A DNA stretch of 64,000 bases from Calorimonas adulescens (GCF_008274215.1 NZ_VTPS01000003.1:62001-126000), one strand, 5' to 3'; positions 34,916-44,506 are shown, counted from the first letter of the stretch. Numbers and translations are program-made. Notes: generated by a model not told the origin, from the letters alone.

Positions 34916-35407
34916 ATGGTTGCATTGTTCGGCTTTTTTAAACGACATAATACAGTGGATATTTTTTCACCTGTAAATGGGACAATAGTTGATTTAGGAA
35001 ATGTACCAGACCCGGTTTTTGCCCAGAAGATGGTTGGTGATGGCGTGGCGATAGAGCCTACTGACGGACTTATTGTATCACCGGTGGACGGTGAAGTTTT
35101 GCAGCTTTTCCCTACGCTTCACGCCATAGGGTTAAGGAGTAAGGAGGGCCTGGAAACCCTTATTCATATAGGGATAGACACTGTGGAACTCAAGGGGGAC
35201 GGTTTTACAGCACTTATAAAACAGGGAGATGTTGTTACTGTGGGTACACCGCTTATAAAGGTTGACTTGGATAAGTTAAAGTCTTCAGGTAAATCTGCGG
35301 TAACCCCGGTTATATTGACCAATGGAGAGATTATCCAGTCCATAGAGAAGAGGTATGGGGACGTCGAGGCAGGTGTGGATACTATAATGGTGGTCGCTAT
35401 TAAGTGA
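34916..35407 (+). CDS. PTS glucose-family EIIA component (Crr-like)
   Basis: The 163-residue protein has the EIIA-Glc signature: DIFSPVNGTIVDL, SPVDGEVLQLFPTLHAIG with the first histidine, and TLIHIGIDTVELKG with the phosphorylated histidine near residue 83. It would feed NagE and possibly other glucose-superfamily EIIBs lacking an EIIA. ATG 34916 is adjacent to AAGGAAAGG; TTG 34925 (LFGFFKR) has better spacing and is an alternative start. It has its own promoter between nagE and nagA. Confidence 0.92.
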   Translation: MVALFGFFKRHNTVDIFSPVNGTIVDLGNVPDPVFAQKMVGDGVAIEPTDGLIVSPVDGEVLQLFPTLHAIGLRSKEGLETLIHIGIDTVELKGDGFTALIKQGDVVTVGTPLIKVDLDKLKSSGKSAVTPVILTNGEIIQSIEKRYGDVEAGVDTIMVVAIK

Positions 35408-35479
35408 GATTGCATATATGATTCTATTGTAAGAAGATGTTCTATCGGAATTTATAACACAATTTTTGGGGGGATAAAT

Positions 35480-36607
35480 ATGTTTGCCATAACCAATGGT
35501 AGGGTTATTGCTGGAAGCCAGATTGTGGATAGTGTTGTAATCGTAGATAAGGACAGGATAGTAGACCTCAGGGACGCTGTCCCCGTGGGTATTAGGAGAG
35601 TAGATGCCAGGGGAATGTACGTTTCACCGGGGTTTATAGAGATCCATATGCACGGGAGGAATGGTTATGACACCATGGATGCCAGCTTTGATGCAATAAA
35701 TGGGCTTTCTAAGGCTCTTATTGCGAGTGGTGTGACAGGTTTTCTTGCTACCACCATGACCATGCCCGGGGAAAATATCAAAAGGGCGGTAAGGACTGTG
35801 GGTGAATCCATGGGTAAGGTGGAGGGGGCAAGGCTACTTGGGCTTCACATGGAGGGACCTTTTATATCTAAAGAGCATAAGGGGGCTCAGCCTGAAGATT
35901 ATATAAAGATGCCGTCAATGGATGAGTTTATGAGCCTGTGTGATGGGTTTGACAGCATTGTAAAGCTTATTACTGTTGCACCTGAGACAGATGGGGCAGT
36001 AGAATTTATAAGAAAATTAGCTAATATGGGTACAGTGATATCCATGGGCCATACCAATGCTACCTATGATGAGGCCATGAAGGGAATAAAGGCAGGTGCA
36101 AAGAGCTCTACGCATACTTTTAATGGTATGAGGGGATTTCACCACAGGGAGCCGGGAGCCCTTGGGGCTGTATTTGACAGTGACATATTTGCTGAGTTTA
36201 TCTGTGATGGTGTACATGTCCATTTTGCTGCATTACGTACACTTCTTAAGATAAAGGGCGTAGAGAGGTCAATACTTGTCACAGACTCTATGAGGGCGGC
36301 TGGCCTTGCCGATGGGGTATATGATCTGGGCGGGCAGCAGGTTTTTGTGAAAAGTGGCCAGGCCAGGCTTGCTGACGGGACTATTGCAGGCAGCACGCTT
36401 ACCCTGGATGCTGCTGTGCATAATGCAGTAGAACATCTTGGTGTCACCATACCAGAGGCCGTCCGCATGGCGTCATATAACCCGGCAAAACTCCTGGGGC
36501 TTAATGATATGGGAGAGATAAAGAAGGGGAATATGGCGGACATAATATTTTTCGATGAAGACATAAACATAAAAGGGATGTTTATAGCAGGGGATAGAGT
36601 ATTCTAA
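35480..36607 (+). CDS. nagA: N-acetylglucosamine-6-phosphate deacetylase
   Basis: The 375-residue amidohydrolase has IEIHMHGRNGYDTMDA near residue 55. It has LHMEGPFISKEHKGAQ near 125, MGHTNATYDEA near 190, THTFNGMRGFHHREPG near 212 and VTDSMRAAG near 268, all matching NagA. It removes acetate from GlcNAc-6-P to give GlcN-6-P for NagB. GGGGGGATAAAT precedes the start. The antiterminator gene begins 44 bases after its stop. Confidence 0.95.
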   Translation: MFAITNGRVIAGSQIVDSVVIVDKDRIVDLRDAVPVGIRRVDARGMYVSPGFIEIHMHGRNGYDTMDASFDAINGLSKALIASGVTGFLATTMTMPGENIKRAVRTVGESMGKVEGARLLGLHMEGPFISKEHKGAQPEDYIKMPSMDEFMSLCDGFDSIVKLITVAPETDGAVEFIRKLANMGTVISMGHTNATYDEAMKGIKAGAKSSTHTFNGMRGFHHREPGALGAVFDSDIFAEFICDGVHVHFAALRTLLKIKGVERSILVTDSMRAAGLADGVYDLGGQQVFVKSGQARLADGTIAGSTLTLDAAVHNAVEHLGVTIPEAVRMASYNPAKLLGLNDMGEIKKGNMADIIFFDEDINIKGMFIAGDRVF

Positions 36608-36651
36608 TTTATCCTCATTACACCCAAATCATATTTTAATTGGTGATATAA

Positions 36652-37470
36652 ATGTATCATGTGAAAAAGGTCCTCAACAATAATGTCGTCCTGACAGAAA
36701 AGGAGGGCAAAGAGATAATACTGATAGGACGCGGCCTTGGATTTATGGAGACAATTGATGAATCCTGCATAGAGAAGAGATTTGTCTTAGAATACAATAC
36801 GAGAGAAAAGTTCAAGGGACTCTTGGAGTCTGTGGATGAGCAGGTGATTGGCCTGGCCGAGGAGATAATCACGATGATAGAGCAGGAGACAGGCAAGAAA
36901 CTTTCAGAACACATCCACATCTCCCTGGCAGACCATATAGGCTTTGCCATAGACCGTATAAAACTGGGCATTGAGATTAAAAATCCGTTTAATGCTGAAC
37001 TAAAGGTGCTATATCCTGAGGAGTATGCCCTGGCAGAAAAAGCTGTACTTATGGTGGGAGCTAAGCTTGGGGTAATGATGCCTGCCGATGAGACAGGGAT
37101 AATAGCCATGCACATACATGCCGGGATGGAGAATAACAGCCTGTCAAAGACAGTTAAATACACCAGTATAATAAATGAACTGGTGGAAACTATAGAGAGG
37201 GAGATGGGTGTCTCAATAGACAGGTCGGGTATGGACTACGCCAGGTTGATCACCCACCTGAGGTTTGCCTTAGACAGGGTAGATAAGGATAAGCCTATAG
37301 ATAATCCTCTTATTAACACCATAAAGAGGAAATACAAAAGGTCGTACCGTGTGGCCAATAAACTTAAAAACATAATAGAGGGATATCTTGATAGAGATGT
37401 ACCTGAGGGCGAGGTGGGATACCTTGCCATACATATAGAGAGGGCTCTGGAAGCCTCTAAGGAGGTTTAG
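36652..37470 (+). CDS. BglG/SacY/GlcT family transcription antiterminator
   Basis: The 272-residue protein has the standard three-part layout. An RNA-binding CAT domain comes first (residues 1-55, KVLNNNVVLTEKEGKE and LIGRGLGF). PRD1 follows with SLADHIGFAIDRI and GIIAMHIHAG, then PRD2 with ITHLRFALDRV and GYLAIHIERA. The histidines used for PTS-dependent control are present. By location its likely target is the RAT in the nagE leader about 3.3 kb upstream. It is followed 1 base later by the LevR-type gene. Confidence 0.92.
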   Translation: MYHVKKVLNNNVVLTEKEGKEIILIGRGLGFMETIDESCIEKRFVLEYNTREKFKGLLESVDEQVIGLAEEIITMIEQETGKKLSEHIHISLADHIGFAIDRIKLGIEIKNPFNAELKVLYPEEYALAEKAVLMVGAKLGVMMPADETGIIAMHIHAGMENNSLSKTVKYTSIINELVETIEREMGVSIDRSGMDYARLITHLRFALDRVDKDKPIDNPLINTIKRKYKRSYRVANKLKNIIEGYLDRDVPEGEVGYLAIHIERALEASKEV

Positions 37471-37471
37471 G

Positions 37472-40201
37472 ATGCTTAGGAAGGAAAAAGTTTATAGACT
37501 TCTCTATGATGAGTGCAGCAGGATAAAGACAAAGGACATAAAGGACGATGTGGGGTTTTCGGCTGAATACATAGCCTCAAAGCTGAATTTGACAAGGAAT
37601 AACGTCTCGGCGGATTTAAATGCCCTGTACAGAGAGGGCAGGGTATATAAGATAGAGGGAAGGCCGACACTTTATCTTACCAGGGATTGGGCAGATGAAC
37701 ATGGAATCACAGGCAGCAAACCTAAGAGTGAGAGGTCTGCAAATACCATCAATATGGACATTTTTAGCGACATGGTGGGTCATGACGGCAGCCTCCTCCC
37801 GTATATAAAACAGGCACAGGCAGCTATGCTCTATCCTCCGAAGGGCCTGGCCACACTCCTCCTGGGAGAAACCGGGGTAGGAAAGACCACATTTGCAGAG
37901 CATATGTACCTTTTTGCCAGGGCCAATGGAGTCATAAAGGAAGACGCACCCTACGTTGTCTTTAACTGTGCTGACTACTCCAATAACCCTCAGCTTTTAA
38001 TGTCCATACTGTTTGGGAGTGCAAAGGGTGCGTACACCGGGAGTGATGTTGACAGGGTAGGGCTTGTAGAAAAGGCTGGCGGGGGGATATTATTTTTGGA
38101 TGAGGTGCACAGGCTGCCTCCTGAAGGCCAGGAAATGCTGTTTAACATAATAGACAGGGGACTTTACAGGAGGCTTGGTGAGGTGAGCGAGAGGAAGGCT
38201 GATATCATCATAATTGCTGCCACAACCCGGGACCCCAGGTCTGCCCTCCTGGAGACATTTTTAAGACGTTTTCCTATAATGATAAAACTTCCTTCCCTTA
38301 AGGAAAGGGGCCTTGCAGAAAAACTGGAGATCATATCTGACTTTTTTAATAAAGAGGCTGAGCGGGTAAAAAGACCCATTAAGGTGGCTCGGGATGTTAT
38401 GCTCTCACTGCTATTATATAAGCCATCAGGAAATGTGGGTGAACTGAAGTCGGACATAGAGCGCATATCATCCAGGGGGTACTTGGACTACCTTATAAAC
38501 CAGGATGAGATGAGGATAACCTTAAGCCATCTCCCAGAGAATATAAGGGAGGCAATATTGACTCCAGGGGATGAAAAGAGGTCCGCTGAAAAGCTCTTAA
38601 AGTATGGGGATTATGTGTTTGATGGGGCGTCTTTTGAGAGGCAGAAAAGCGAAAGAGACCCATATGATTTTTCTATGGAGGTATATGAATATCTGGATGA
38701 AAAGAGCAGGGAATACAGGGGAAATGGGCTATCAAAGGGAGAGATGACCGACAGGCTCTTAAAAGACCTGGAAGAGGTATTCTTAAGATACAGGGAAGGC
38801 ATATTATCTATAGGTATAAAAGAGCAGGAACTTGCCAGATTTTTAAGTGCAGACATAATAAGCAGCGTAAAGGTACTCTCTGAAGAGGTGTTGAAGAAAT
38901 TTAATTACCACATCAAGGAGGATACTTTGATAGCCTTAGCCTTTCACATAAACTCCATGTTTGTGAGGAAAAATAAGGTAAACCCCATAAACCTCGATGA
39001 CATCAAGAGTGGACATCCAGTGGAGTATGGGGTGGCCTCTTACATGGTGGAGCGGTTAAAGAGCCTTTTAAAGAGGGATATACCAACCTATGAGGCCGGG
39101 TTTATAAGCATGATACTCTACCTTACCAATGGGGAAGAGAGACCCAAAAAGATAGGGGTAATGGTTATAGCTCACGGGGAAGGGACTGCCACCGGCATGG
39201 CGGATGTGGCAAACAAGCTCTTGAGGACTGACCATGTGAAGGCCATAGACATGAGCTTAGATGACAACCCCGAAGATATTTTAGAGAGGGCAATCGGCCT
39301 AGCCAAGGACATAGATGAAGGCAAAGGGATACTTTTAATGGTAGACATGGGCTCACTTAAGGTGTTCGGGGAGGAAATAGAGAAGCGCACAGGGATAAAC
39401 ACCATCACCATAGACAATGTAAGCACCCCTGCGCTCATAGAGGCTGCCCACAGGTCCATGCTACCCTATTCTACGCTGCGCGATGTAGCAAGGGCTGTAC
39501 TGGATTTAACCAGGAATTTAATAGCTGCGACATCGAAAGAGGTAAACGGGAGTACACAGAGGGAAAGGGTGATATTTACCGTCTGCAGTACAGGGGAAGG
39601 GACAGCCATGTACCTTAAGGAGGTAATAGAAAGGGCCCTCAAGAAGAACAACATAGAGGGTGTAGATGTAATAGAAATCAATATAAGTGACAGGAAAAAA
39701 GCAGTAGAAAACATGAAAAGGATTGCTGCAGGACGCCAAATAGCAGCCATTGCCGGCAGCATCAACCCGGAAATGCCCGGGGTTCCATTTATAAACTTGA
39801 TGGAGTTTGTCACCGGAAATGGCCTGGAAAGGGTTTTAAGGCTTATCTCCGGCAGTACTCAACTCAGGGCAGATATAAAGGATGAAGACAGGACAGTGGT
39901 CTATGGGGCGATCATGGATGCCCTTGATGAAAATCTGAACTTCTTATCAGGGAAAAAACTCATGCCATTTCTTGACAAGTATGCCAGGATGATTGAGAAG
40001 GAGAAGGATATTAAGCTGGATAACCACAAATACACGCTGTTTACTATGCATATGGCATATGCCATAGAGAGGTTCAAATTTGCGAGCAGGGTTGTAGAAG
40101 GTGCACTGCCACCAGATCCTCTTATAAGAACAGTATATGAGGATTTTGGTGTAACTCTGGAAAGTGATGAATTAAAAATAATTGAGGAAATTATAAAATA
40201 G
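37472..40201 (+). CDS. LevR-type sigma-54 activator with PRDs and EIIA/EIIB-like domains
   Basis: The 909-residue protein has an N-terminal helix-turn-helix (SKLNLTRNNVSADLN, about 36-50). An AAA+ domain follows with Walker A GETGVGKT (132-139), the sigma-54 contact loop GAYTGS (186-191) and Walker B ILFLDEVHRL. Next come PRD1, an EIIA-Man-like domain (VMVIAHGEGTATG, about 565), an EIIB-like domain (VIFTVCSTGEGTA) and PRD2. This is the LevR layout, phosphorylated by PTS proteins. It should drive the -24/-12 promoter at 40876 for the mannose-family PTS. GGAGG sits across the stop of the preceding antiterminator gene, so the two are coupled. Confidence 0.93.
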   Translation: MLRKEKVYRLLYDECSRIKTKDIKDDVGFSAEYIASKLNLTRNNVSADLNALYREGRVYKIEGRPTLYLTRDWADEHGITGSKPKSERSANTINMDIFSDMVGHDGSLLPYIKQAQAAMLYPPKGLATLLLGETGVGKTTFAEHMYLFARANGVIKEDAPYVVFNCADYSNNPQLLMSILFGSAKGAYTGSDVDRVGLVEKAGGGILFLDEVHRLPPEGQEMLFNIIDRGLYRRLGEVSERKADIIIIAATTRDPRSALLETFLRRFPIMIKLPSLKERGLAEKLEIISDFFNKEAERVKRPIKVARDVMLSLLLYKPSGNVGELKSDIERISSRGYLDYLINQDEMRITLSHLPENIREAILTPGDEKRSAEKLLKYGDYVFDGASFERQKSERDPYDFSMEVYEYLDEKSREYRGNGLSKGEMTDRLLKDLEEVFLRYREGILSIGIKEQELARFLSADIISSVKVLSEEVLKKFNYHIKEDTLIALAFHINSMFVRKNKVNPINLDDIKSGHPVEYGVASYMVERLKSLLKRDIPTYEAGFISMILYLTNGEERPKKIGVMVIAHGEGTATGMADVANKLLRTDHVKAIDMSLDDNPEDILERAIGLAKDIDEGKGILLMVDMGSLKVFGEEIEKRTGINTITIDNVSTPALIEAAHRSMLPYSTLRDVARAVLDLTRNLIAATSKEVNGSTQRERVIFTVCSTGEGTAMYLKEVIERALKKNNIEGVDVIEINISDRKKAVENMKRIAAGRQIAAIAGSINPEMPGVPFINLMEFVTGNGLERVLRLISGSTQLRADIKDEDRTVVYGAIMDALDENLNFLSGKKLMPFLDKYARMIEKEKDIKLDNHKYTLFTMHMAYAIERFKFASRVVEGALPPDPLIRTVYEDFGVTLESDELKIIEEIIK

Positions 40202-40265
40202 GGAAGGAAATATTAGTTTAATAGAGAATAATAACTATAGAATAATAAACATCGGGAGGGAAAAC

Positions 40266-40763
40266 ATGGAAAACTATAGCAGTCTTGACTTAATCACCAT
40301 AGCCATAGAAATGGAAGACAAGGGTAATGCTTTTTATAAAAAAGCTGCCGCAAAACTTGAAGATGGAGAGGCAAGATCCATATTCTTGAGATTGTCAGAT
40401 GAAGAATTAAAGCACAAAGAAAGGTTTAAGGAACTTCAGTCTGTAGCCATAGACGAGATGGCAGGTGACAAATCAGCTGACTTTTTTGATATGGAGGCCA
40501 GCAAGTATATTGATGATCTCGTACATGCATCTGTATTTCCAGAGGACGAGGACATAGATAAGGTCCTGGAGGGCATCAGGGAGCCCCTTGATGCTATAAA
40601 CATGGCATTGGACCTGGAGAAAGATTCTATCCTGCTGTATCAGGCGCTCTCTGAGGGCACAAAGAACAGAAACACCAGGGAGACGGTCCTGAGCATAATA
40701 ATTGAGGAGAGAAAGCATATCTCACTCTTAAATTCAATTAAGCTCAACTATCGTAATATATAA
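40266..40763 (+). CDS. ferritin-like (rubrerythrin-type) di-iron protein
   Basis: The 165-residue protein is all-helical with paired metal-ligand patterns of the ferritin-like fold: EMEDKGNAFYKKAA near residue 14, DEELKHKERF near 45, DLEKDSILLYQAL near 118 and EERKHISLL near 150. It lacks the CxxC rubredoxin module of full rubrerythrin. Such small proteins handle peroxide or iron. It lies between a LevR-type activator and its probable PTS target, an odd place. GGGAGGG precedes the start. Confidence 0.82.
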   Translation: MENYSSLDLITIAIEMEDKGNAFYKKAAAKLEDGEARSIFLRLSDEELKHKERFKELQSVAIDEMAGDKSADFFDMEASKYIDDLVHASVFPEDEDIDKVLEGIREPLDAINMALDLEKDSILLYQALSEGTKNRNTRETVLSIIIEERKHISLLNSIKLNYRNI

Positions 40764-40849
40764 TAGTGTCTTATTGGGTATTATTGTTATCCCATATTTA
40801 TATGGATGAGTATTGCACTGTATTAGATGGTATATGAGACCCTGTAAAT

Positions 40850-40920
40850 AGGCCTTTTGTGAGGGAAACCAAACCTGGCATGATTTTTGCTACATAGTCT
40901 GGTGCCCTCACAAAAGGCCT
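40850..40920. repeat. 16-bp perfect inverted repeat enclosing the sigma-54 promoter
   Basis: AGGCCTTTTGTGAGGG (40850-40865) and CCCTCACAAAAGGCCT (40905-40920) are exact reverse complements 39 bases apart. The -24/-12 promoter lies in the interval, and the predicted start site falls just before the right arm. It could be a long-loop terminator for the upstream gene (TTATATTTT follows) or a paired operator. Confidence 0.8.
40876..40895 (+). promoter_or_regulatory. sigma-54 (-24/-12) promoter of the mannose-family PTS operon
   Basis: TGGCATGATTTTTGCTACAT has the sigma-54 form: GG and GC exactly 10 bases apart and the TTGCT -12 box. It differs by one base from the promoter at 57498. The operon's first gene begins 56 bases after the GC element, and a LevR-type activator is encoded upstream. 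Confidence 0.9.
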
Positions 40921-40950
40921 TTATATTTTCTAAGTCAGGAGGTGCAGCTT

Positions 40951-41367
40951 TTGAAGAAAACGGCATTAATTTTAATAAGCCATGGCAGGATGGCTGAGGA
41001 AACACTGAAAAGTGCGGAGATGATTGTCGGCAATATCGATAGTGCATACGCAGTATCAATGGATGCAAAGGATGGAGCTGAGGGCCTAAAGAAAAAGATA
41101 AAGGAGGTGATGGATGAGGTAAAGGGTTATAGCAATATAATAGTAATGGTGGACCTTATTGGCGGGACACCATCCAATGTGGCGACTACAGAACTCTTCA
41201 AGAATGAGAAAGTAAAACTCATAAGCGGGTTTAATCTGGGAATGGTTCTGGAGTTTGCCACCTCTTATATCGATGATGCCGAAGAGCTTAAAGATCACCT
41301 TGTAGAGGTGGGCAAAAGCGGTATCAAAGATGTCTTTAAAGAAATTGCAGGCATTATGAAAAATTAA
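40951..41367 (+). CDS. PTS mannose-family EIIA component
   Basis: The 138-residue protein begins KKTALILISHGRMAEETLKSA, with the phosphorylated histidine in ISHG as in EIIA-Man. VMVDLIGGTPSNVATTEL near residue 70 is also family-typical. TTG at 40951 is chosen as start because AGGAGG lies 8 bases before it; GTG 40942 overlaps that site. It is first in the sigma-54-driven operon EIIA-EIIC-EIID-EIIB-serine hydrolase-murQ. Confidence 0.9.
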   Translation: MKKTALILISHGRMAEETLKSAEMIVGNIDSAYAVSMDAKDGAEGLKKKIKEVMDEVKGYSNIIVMVDLIGGTPSNVATTELFKNEKVKLISGFNLGMVLEFATSYIDDAEELKDHLVEVGKSGIKDVFKEIAGIMKN

Positions 41368-41381
41368 AAGGAGGGGAATTT

Positions 41382-42149
41382 ATGGAAATTGCATTCTGGC
41401 AAATACTATTTTTGACGGTATATGCCTTCGTTGCACAGCTTGATGCTTTAAGCCTTCAGATTTCACTGGGTAATCCTTTGATGGCCGGTTTTGTTACAGG
41501 ACTTATAATGGGTAACATTCCAATGGGCCTTACAGTGGGTGCTACGCTACAGTTAATGGTGCTGGGTGTGGCCACATATGGAGGCGCTACAGTACCGGAC
41601 TTTATGTCGGCAGCAGTTATAGGGACTGCATTTGCGATAATATCAGGGCAGGATGTGGAGTTTGCTATAGGGATTGCCTTACCTATAGGGCTTTTACTCA
41701 CGCAGCTGGATATACTGGCCAGGCTATCCAACACATATTTCCAGCATAGGGCTGACAGGTATGCTGAAGATGGAAATGCAGATGGAGTGGCCAGAATGAA
41801 CCTTATGGGAATAATACCATGGGGCCTTAGCCGTGCCATTCCTGTGTTTTTGGGGCTGTATTTCGGAAGTGAAGTTGTCAAGGCTATCACAGCATATCTG
41901 CCACAGTGGCTCATGGGTGGCCTTAAGGTTGCAGGTGGTATCCTCCCTGCCATGGGTGTTGCAATACTGATGAGGTATCTACCTCTAAAGAAGTTTTATC
42001 CCTTTATGATTATCGGCTTCGTACTGGCAGCATATTTAAAGGTAAGTCTGATAGGTATAGCATTGATTGGATTTGCGGTTGCGGCTGCCTACCTGTTCTT
42101 AAAGAATGAATTAAAGCCTCAGACAGAAGGAGGAGATATCGATGACTGA
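41382..42149 (+). CDS. PTS mannose/sorbose-family EIIC component
   Basis: The 255-residue protein is highly hydrophobic with the EIIC-Man opening QLDALSLQISLGNPLMAG and the segment MGLTVGATLQLMVLG near residue 50. It forms the sugar channel with EIID. AAAGGAGGGG precedes the ATG. The EIID gene starts within its last 8 bases. Confidence 0.93.
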   Translation: MEIAFWQILFLTVYAFVAQLDALSLQISLGNPLMAGFVTGLIMGNIPMGLTVGATLQLMVLGVATYGGATVPDFMSAAVIGTAFAIISGQDVEFAIGIALPIGLLLTQLDILARLSNTYFQHRADRYAEDGNADGVARMNLMGIIPWGLSRAIPVFLGLYFGSEVVKAITAYLPQWLMGGLKVAGGILPAMGVAILMRYLPLKKFYPFMIIGFVLAAYLKVSLIGIALIGFAVAAAYLFLKNELKPQTEGGDIDD

Positions 42150-42951
42150 TGCAAAGGTGGAGAAAAAGGTTACAAAAAGAGACCTGCTTTCTGTATTCTG
42201 GAGGACAATACTGGGGCTTCAGATGGGATGGAACTACGAAAAGATGCAGGGCCTTGGGTACTGCTTCGCTATAATGCCAATACTGAAAAAACTTTATAAG
42301 AGCAAGGAAGAGATGACAAAAGCTTTGAAACTGCATCTGCAGTTCTTTAATACAACCCCTGCCATGGCTCACCTTATTGTGGGTGCCGATATAGCTATAG
42401 AAGAGGAATACGGCCTGGCCAATGAGGACACAATAAGCGGTATTAAGACAGGTCTTATGGGACCATTTGCAGGTATAGGAGATACTGTATTTGTTGCTAT
42501 ATACAGAACAATTGTATTCAGTGTGGCATCCTATATGGCACTGCAGGGGAATGTAATAGGTGCTCTAATTCCTGTTATACCGGCCATAGCCATATGGTGG
42601 GTAAGGTATGAGTTTACGGTAATAGGTTATGAACAGGGCAGAAGGATAGCTGTAGGATTTGCCAACCAATTGAAACAGCTCACAGAAGGTGCTGCCATAC
42701 TGGGGCTTACGGTTATAGGTGGCCTGGCCCCGGCGGTTGTAAAGGCCAATGTCCCGCTGGTGTTCAAAAGCGGTGAGGTAGAGCTAAAAGTCCAGGATAT
42801 GCTAAACAACATTATGCCATCTATGGTGCCAATGGCGATAGTATTGCTGTCATACTGGCTTTTAGGCCGTAAAGGTTTTAACTCTACAAAACTTATTATA
42901 TTCCTTTTGGTACTGGGTGTGGTATTATATAATCTGAAGATATTAGGATAA
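42142..42951 (+). CDS. PTS mannose/sorbose-family EIID component
   Basis: The 269-residue protein begins with VTKRDLLSVFWRTIL and has NYEKMQGLGYCFAIMP and GLMGPFAGIGDTVF, matching EIID-Man. It completes the membrane complex with EIIC. The start overlaps the EIIC gene by 8 bases with GGAGGAG upstream. Confidence 0.93.
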   Translation: MTDAKVEKKVTKRDLLSVFWRTILGLQMGWNYEKMQGLGYCFAIMPILKKLYKSKEEMTKALKLHLQFFNTTPAMAHLIVGADIAIEEEYGLANEDTISGIKTGLMGPFAGIGDTVFVAIYRTIVFSVASYMALQGNVIGALIPVIPAIAIWWVRYEFTVIGYEQGRRIAVGFANQLKQLTEGAAILGLTVIGGLAPAVVKANVPLVFKSGEVELKVQDMLNNIMPSMVPMAIVLLSYWLLGRKGFNSTKLIIFLLVLGVVLYNLKILG

Positions 42952-42968
42952 AACTTGGAGGTTAATTT

Positions 42969-43454
42969 ATGGCAATAATTCATGTTAGAATTGATGAGAG
43001 ACTTATACACGGCCAGGTGGCTACCGTGTGGAGCAATTCACTGGGTGTCACCCGGATAATGGTAGTAAATGACGAGGCTTCAAAAGATGAAATCCAAAAG
43101 AGCGTTTTGAAGATGGCAACACCTCCCGGGATAAAACTCTCTGTCCTTACCGTAGCAGACGCAGCAGAAAGGATAAAGGCAGGTAAGTATGATGCTGACA
43201 GGGTTTTTATGATATTTAAAAATCCGAGGGACTGCCTGAGGCTTATTGAGGCTGGAGTAAATCTGCCTGAGATAAATGTGGGCAATATGGCCCACAAAGA
43301 GGGAGCTACACAGGTAAAGAAATCTGTCAATGTCACTAAAGAAGATGTAGAGATATTTAAAAAACTTGATTCAATGGGCATAAAGATGACAGCAAGGATG
43401 ATTCCAGATGAACCGGCAAATAATTTTATGGATCTCATAAGGGGCTTGATATAA
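42969..43454 (+). CDS. PTS mannose/sorbose-family EIIB component
   Basis: The 161-residue protein has the EIIB-Man opening IHVRIDERLIHGQVATVW with the phosphorylated histidine near residue 15, and VGNMAHKEGATQVKKSV later. It passes phosphate from EIIA to the incoming sugar. The gene order A-C-D-B is less common than A-B-C-D. Its stop TAA shares a base with the next gene's ATG. Confidence 0.93.
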   Translation: MAIIHVRIDERLIHGQVATVWSNSLGVTRIMVVNDEASKDEIQKSVLKMATPPGIKLSVLTVADAAERIKAGKYDADRVFMIFKNPRDCLRLIEAGVNLPEINVGNMAHKEGATQVKKSVNVTKEDVEIFKKLDSMGIKMTARMIPDEPANNFMDLIRGLI

Positions 43455-44506
43455 TGCTGAATGCAGACAGAGTCAATTATCTCAGGGATTTCCTTGCAAA
43501 ATGCATGGCTGAGGGGGCTTTTCCTGGTGCCTGTTTTGGCATAGTGTCTGTGGATGAGTCCTATTCTGGATTCATGGGGAATGCACAGGTAGAACCAATA
43601 AAAAGGGAAATGAGGGGGGACAGTGTATTTGACCTGGCCTCCCTTACTAAGGTTATAGCTACCACCACCTCTATCATGATTTTAATAGAGAATGGAGAAA
43701 TCGGGTTATATGACAGGATTAAAAGCATTTTACCGGGATATAGATACGAAGATACTACAATATTTCAGCTTCTGACCCATACATCAGGCCTGCCTGCTGA
43801 GATAAAGTTTTACCGTATGTGCAGAAATTATGAGGAGGTCATAGACAGGCTATATGATGTGGAGCTTGAATATAAGCCGGGGGAGAAGGTCTTATACTCC
43901 GACCTGGGGTTTATGCTTCTGGGCCTTGTTGTAGAAAAAGTGGCAGAGCCGATATATAAATTTGCCAATATGTATGTCTTTGAACCCATGGGGATGTTTG
44001 ATACGTGTTATAACCCTCCAGAGGAATTAAAAAAGAGATGCGCTGCCACGGAATATAGTGAGGATAGGGGTATGATTGTAGGGGAAGTACATGACGGCAA
44101 CGCATATATAATGGGAGGCGCAAGCGGCCATGCAGGACTCTTTTCTACTGTCCCCGACCTGATGAGATTTGTTGAAATGATATTAAATGACGGATACTAT
44201 AAAGGGAAGAGGATACTTGGCAGAGCGGCTATTGATGCGATGGGCAGATGCTATACCGAGGGCCTGAATGAGAGGCGTGGTCTGGGATGGGAGCTAAAGA
44301 CACCTGGCCACTCCATGGGAGACCTTGTATCAGATAATGTACTTTATCACACAGGTTTTACAGGAACATCCATACTCATAGACAGACAGTATGGCCTAGG
44401 CTTTGTCCTTTTGACTAACAGGGTACATCCCACAAGAGAAAACCAAAAGCTCATTCCCTTGAGAGGATATATAAACAACATAGCAATGACTACAATTTTA
44501 AAATAA
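43454..44506 (+). CDS. serine hydrolase, beta-lactamase/class C PBP-like
   Basis: The 350-residue protein has the class C pattern: SLTK (the SxxK motif) in DLASLTKVIATTT near residue 64, YSD near residue 149 in place of YxN, and HTG near residue 298 in place of KTG. QLLTHTSGLPAE is also typical. No signal peptide is visible, so it probably acts in the cytoplasm. Relatives near murQ are often assigned to cell-wall fragment processing. It overlaps the EIIB gene by 1 base and murQ follows after 15 bases, so it belongs to the same operon. Confidence 0.88.
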   Translation: MLNADRVNYLRDFLAKCMAEGAFPGACFGIVSVDESYSGFMGNAQVEPIKREMRGDSVFDLASLTKVIATTTSIMILIENGEIGLYDRIKSILPGYRYEDTTIFQLLTHTSGLPAEIKFYRMCRNYEEVIDRLYDVELEYKPGEKVLYSDLGFMLLGLVVEKVAEPIYKFANMYVFEPMGMFDTCYNPPEELKKRCAATEYSEDRGMIVGEVHDGNAYIMGGASGHAGLFSTVPDLMRFVEMILNDGYYKGKRILGRAAIDAMGRCYTEGLNERRGLGWELKTPGHSMGDLVSDNVLYHTGFTGTSILIDRQYGLGFVLLTNRVHPTRENQKLIPLRGYINNIAMTTILK

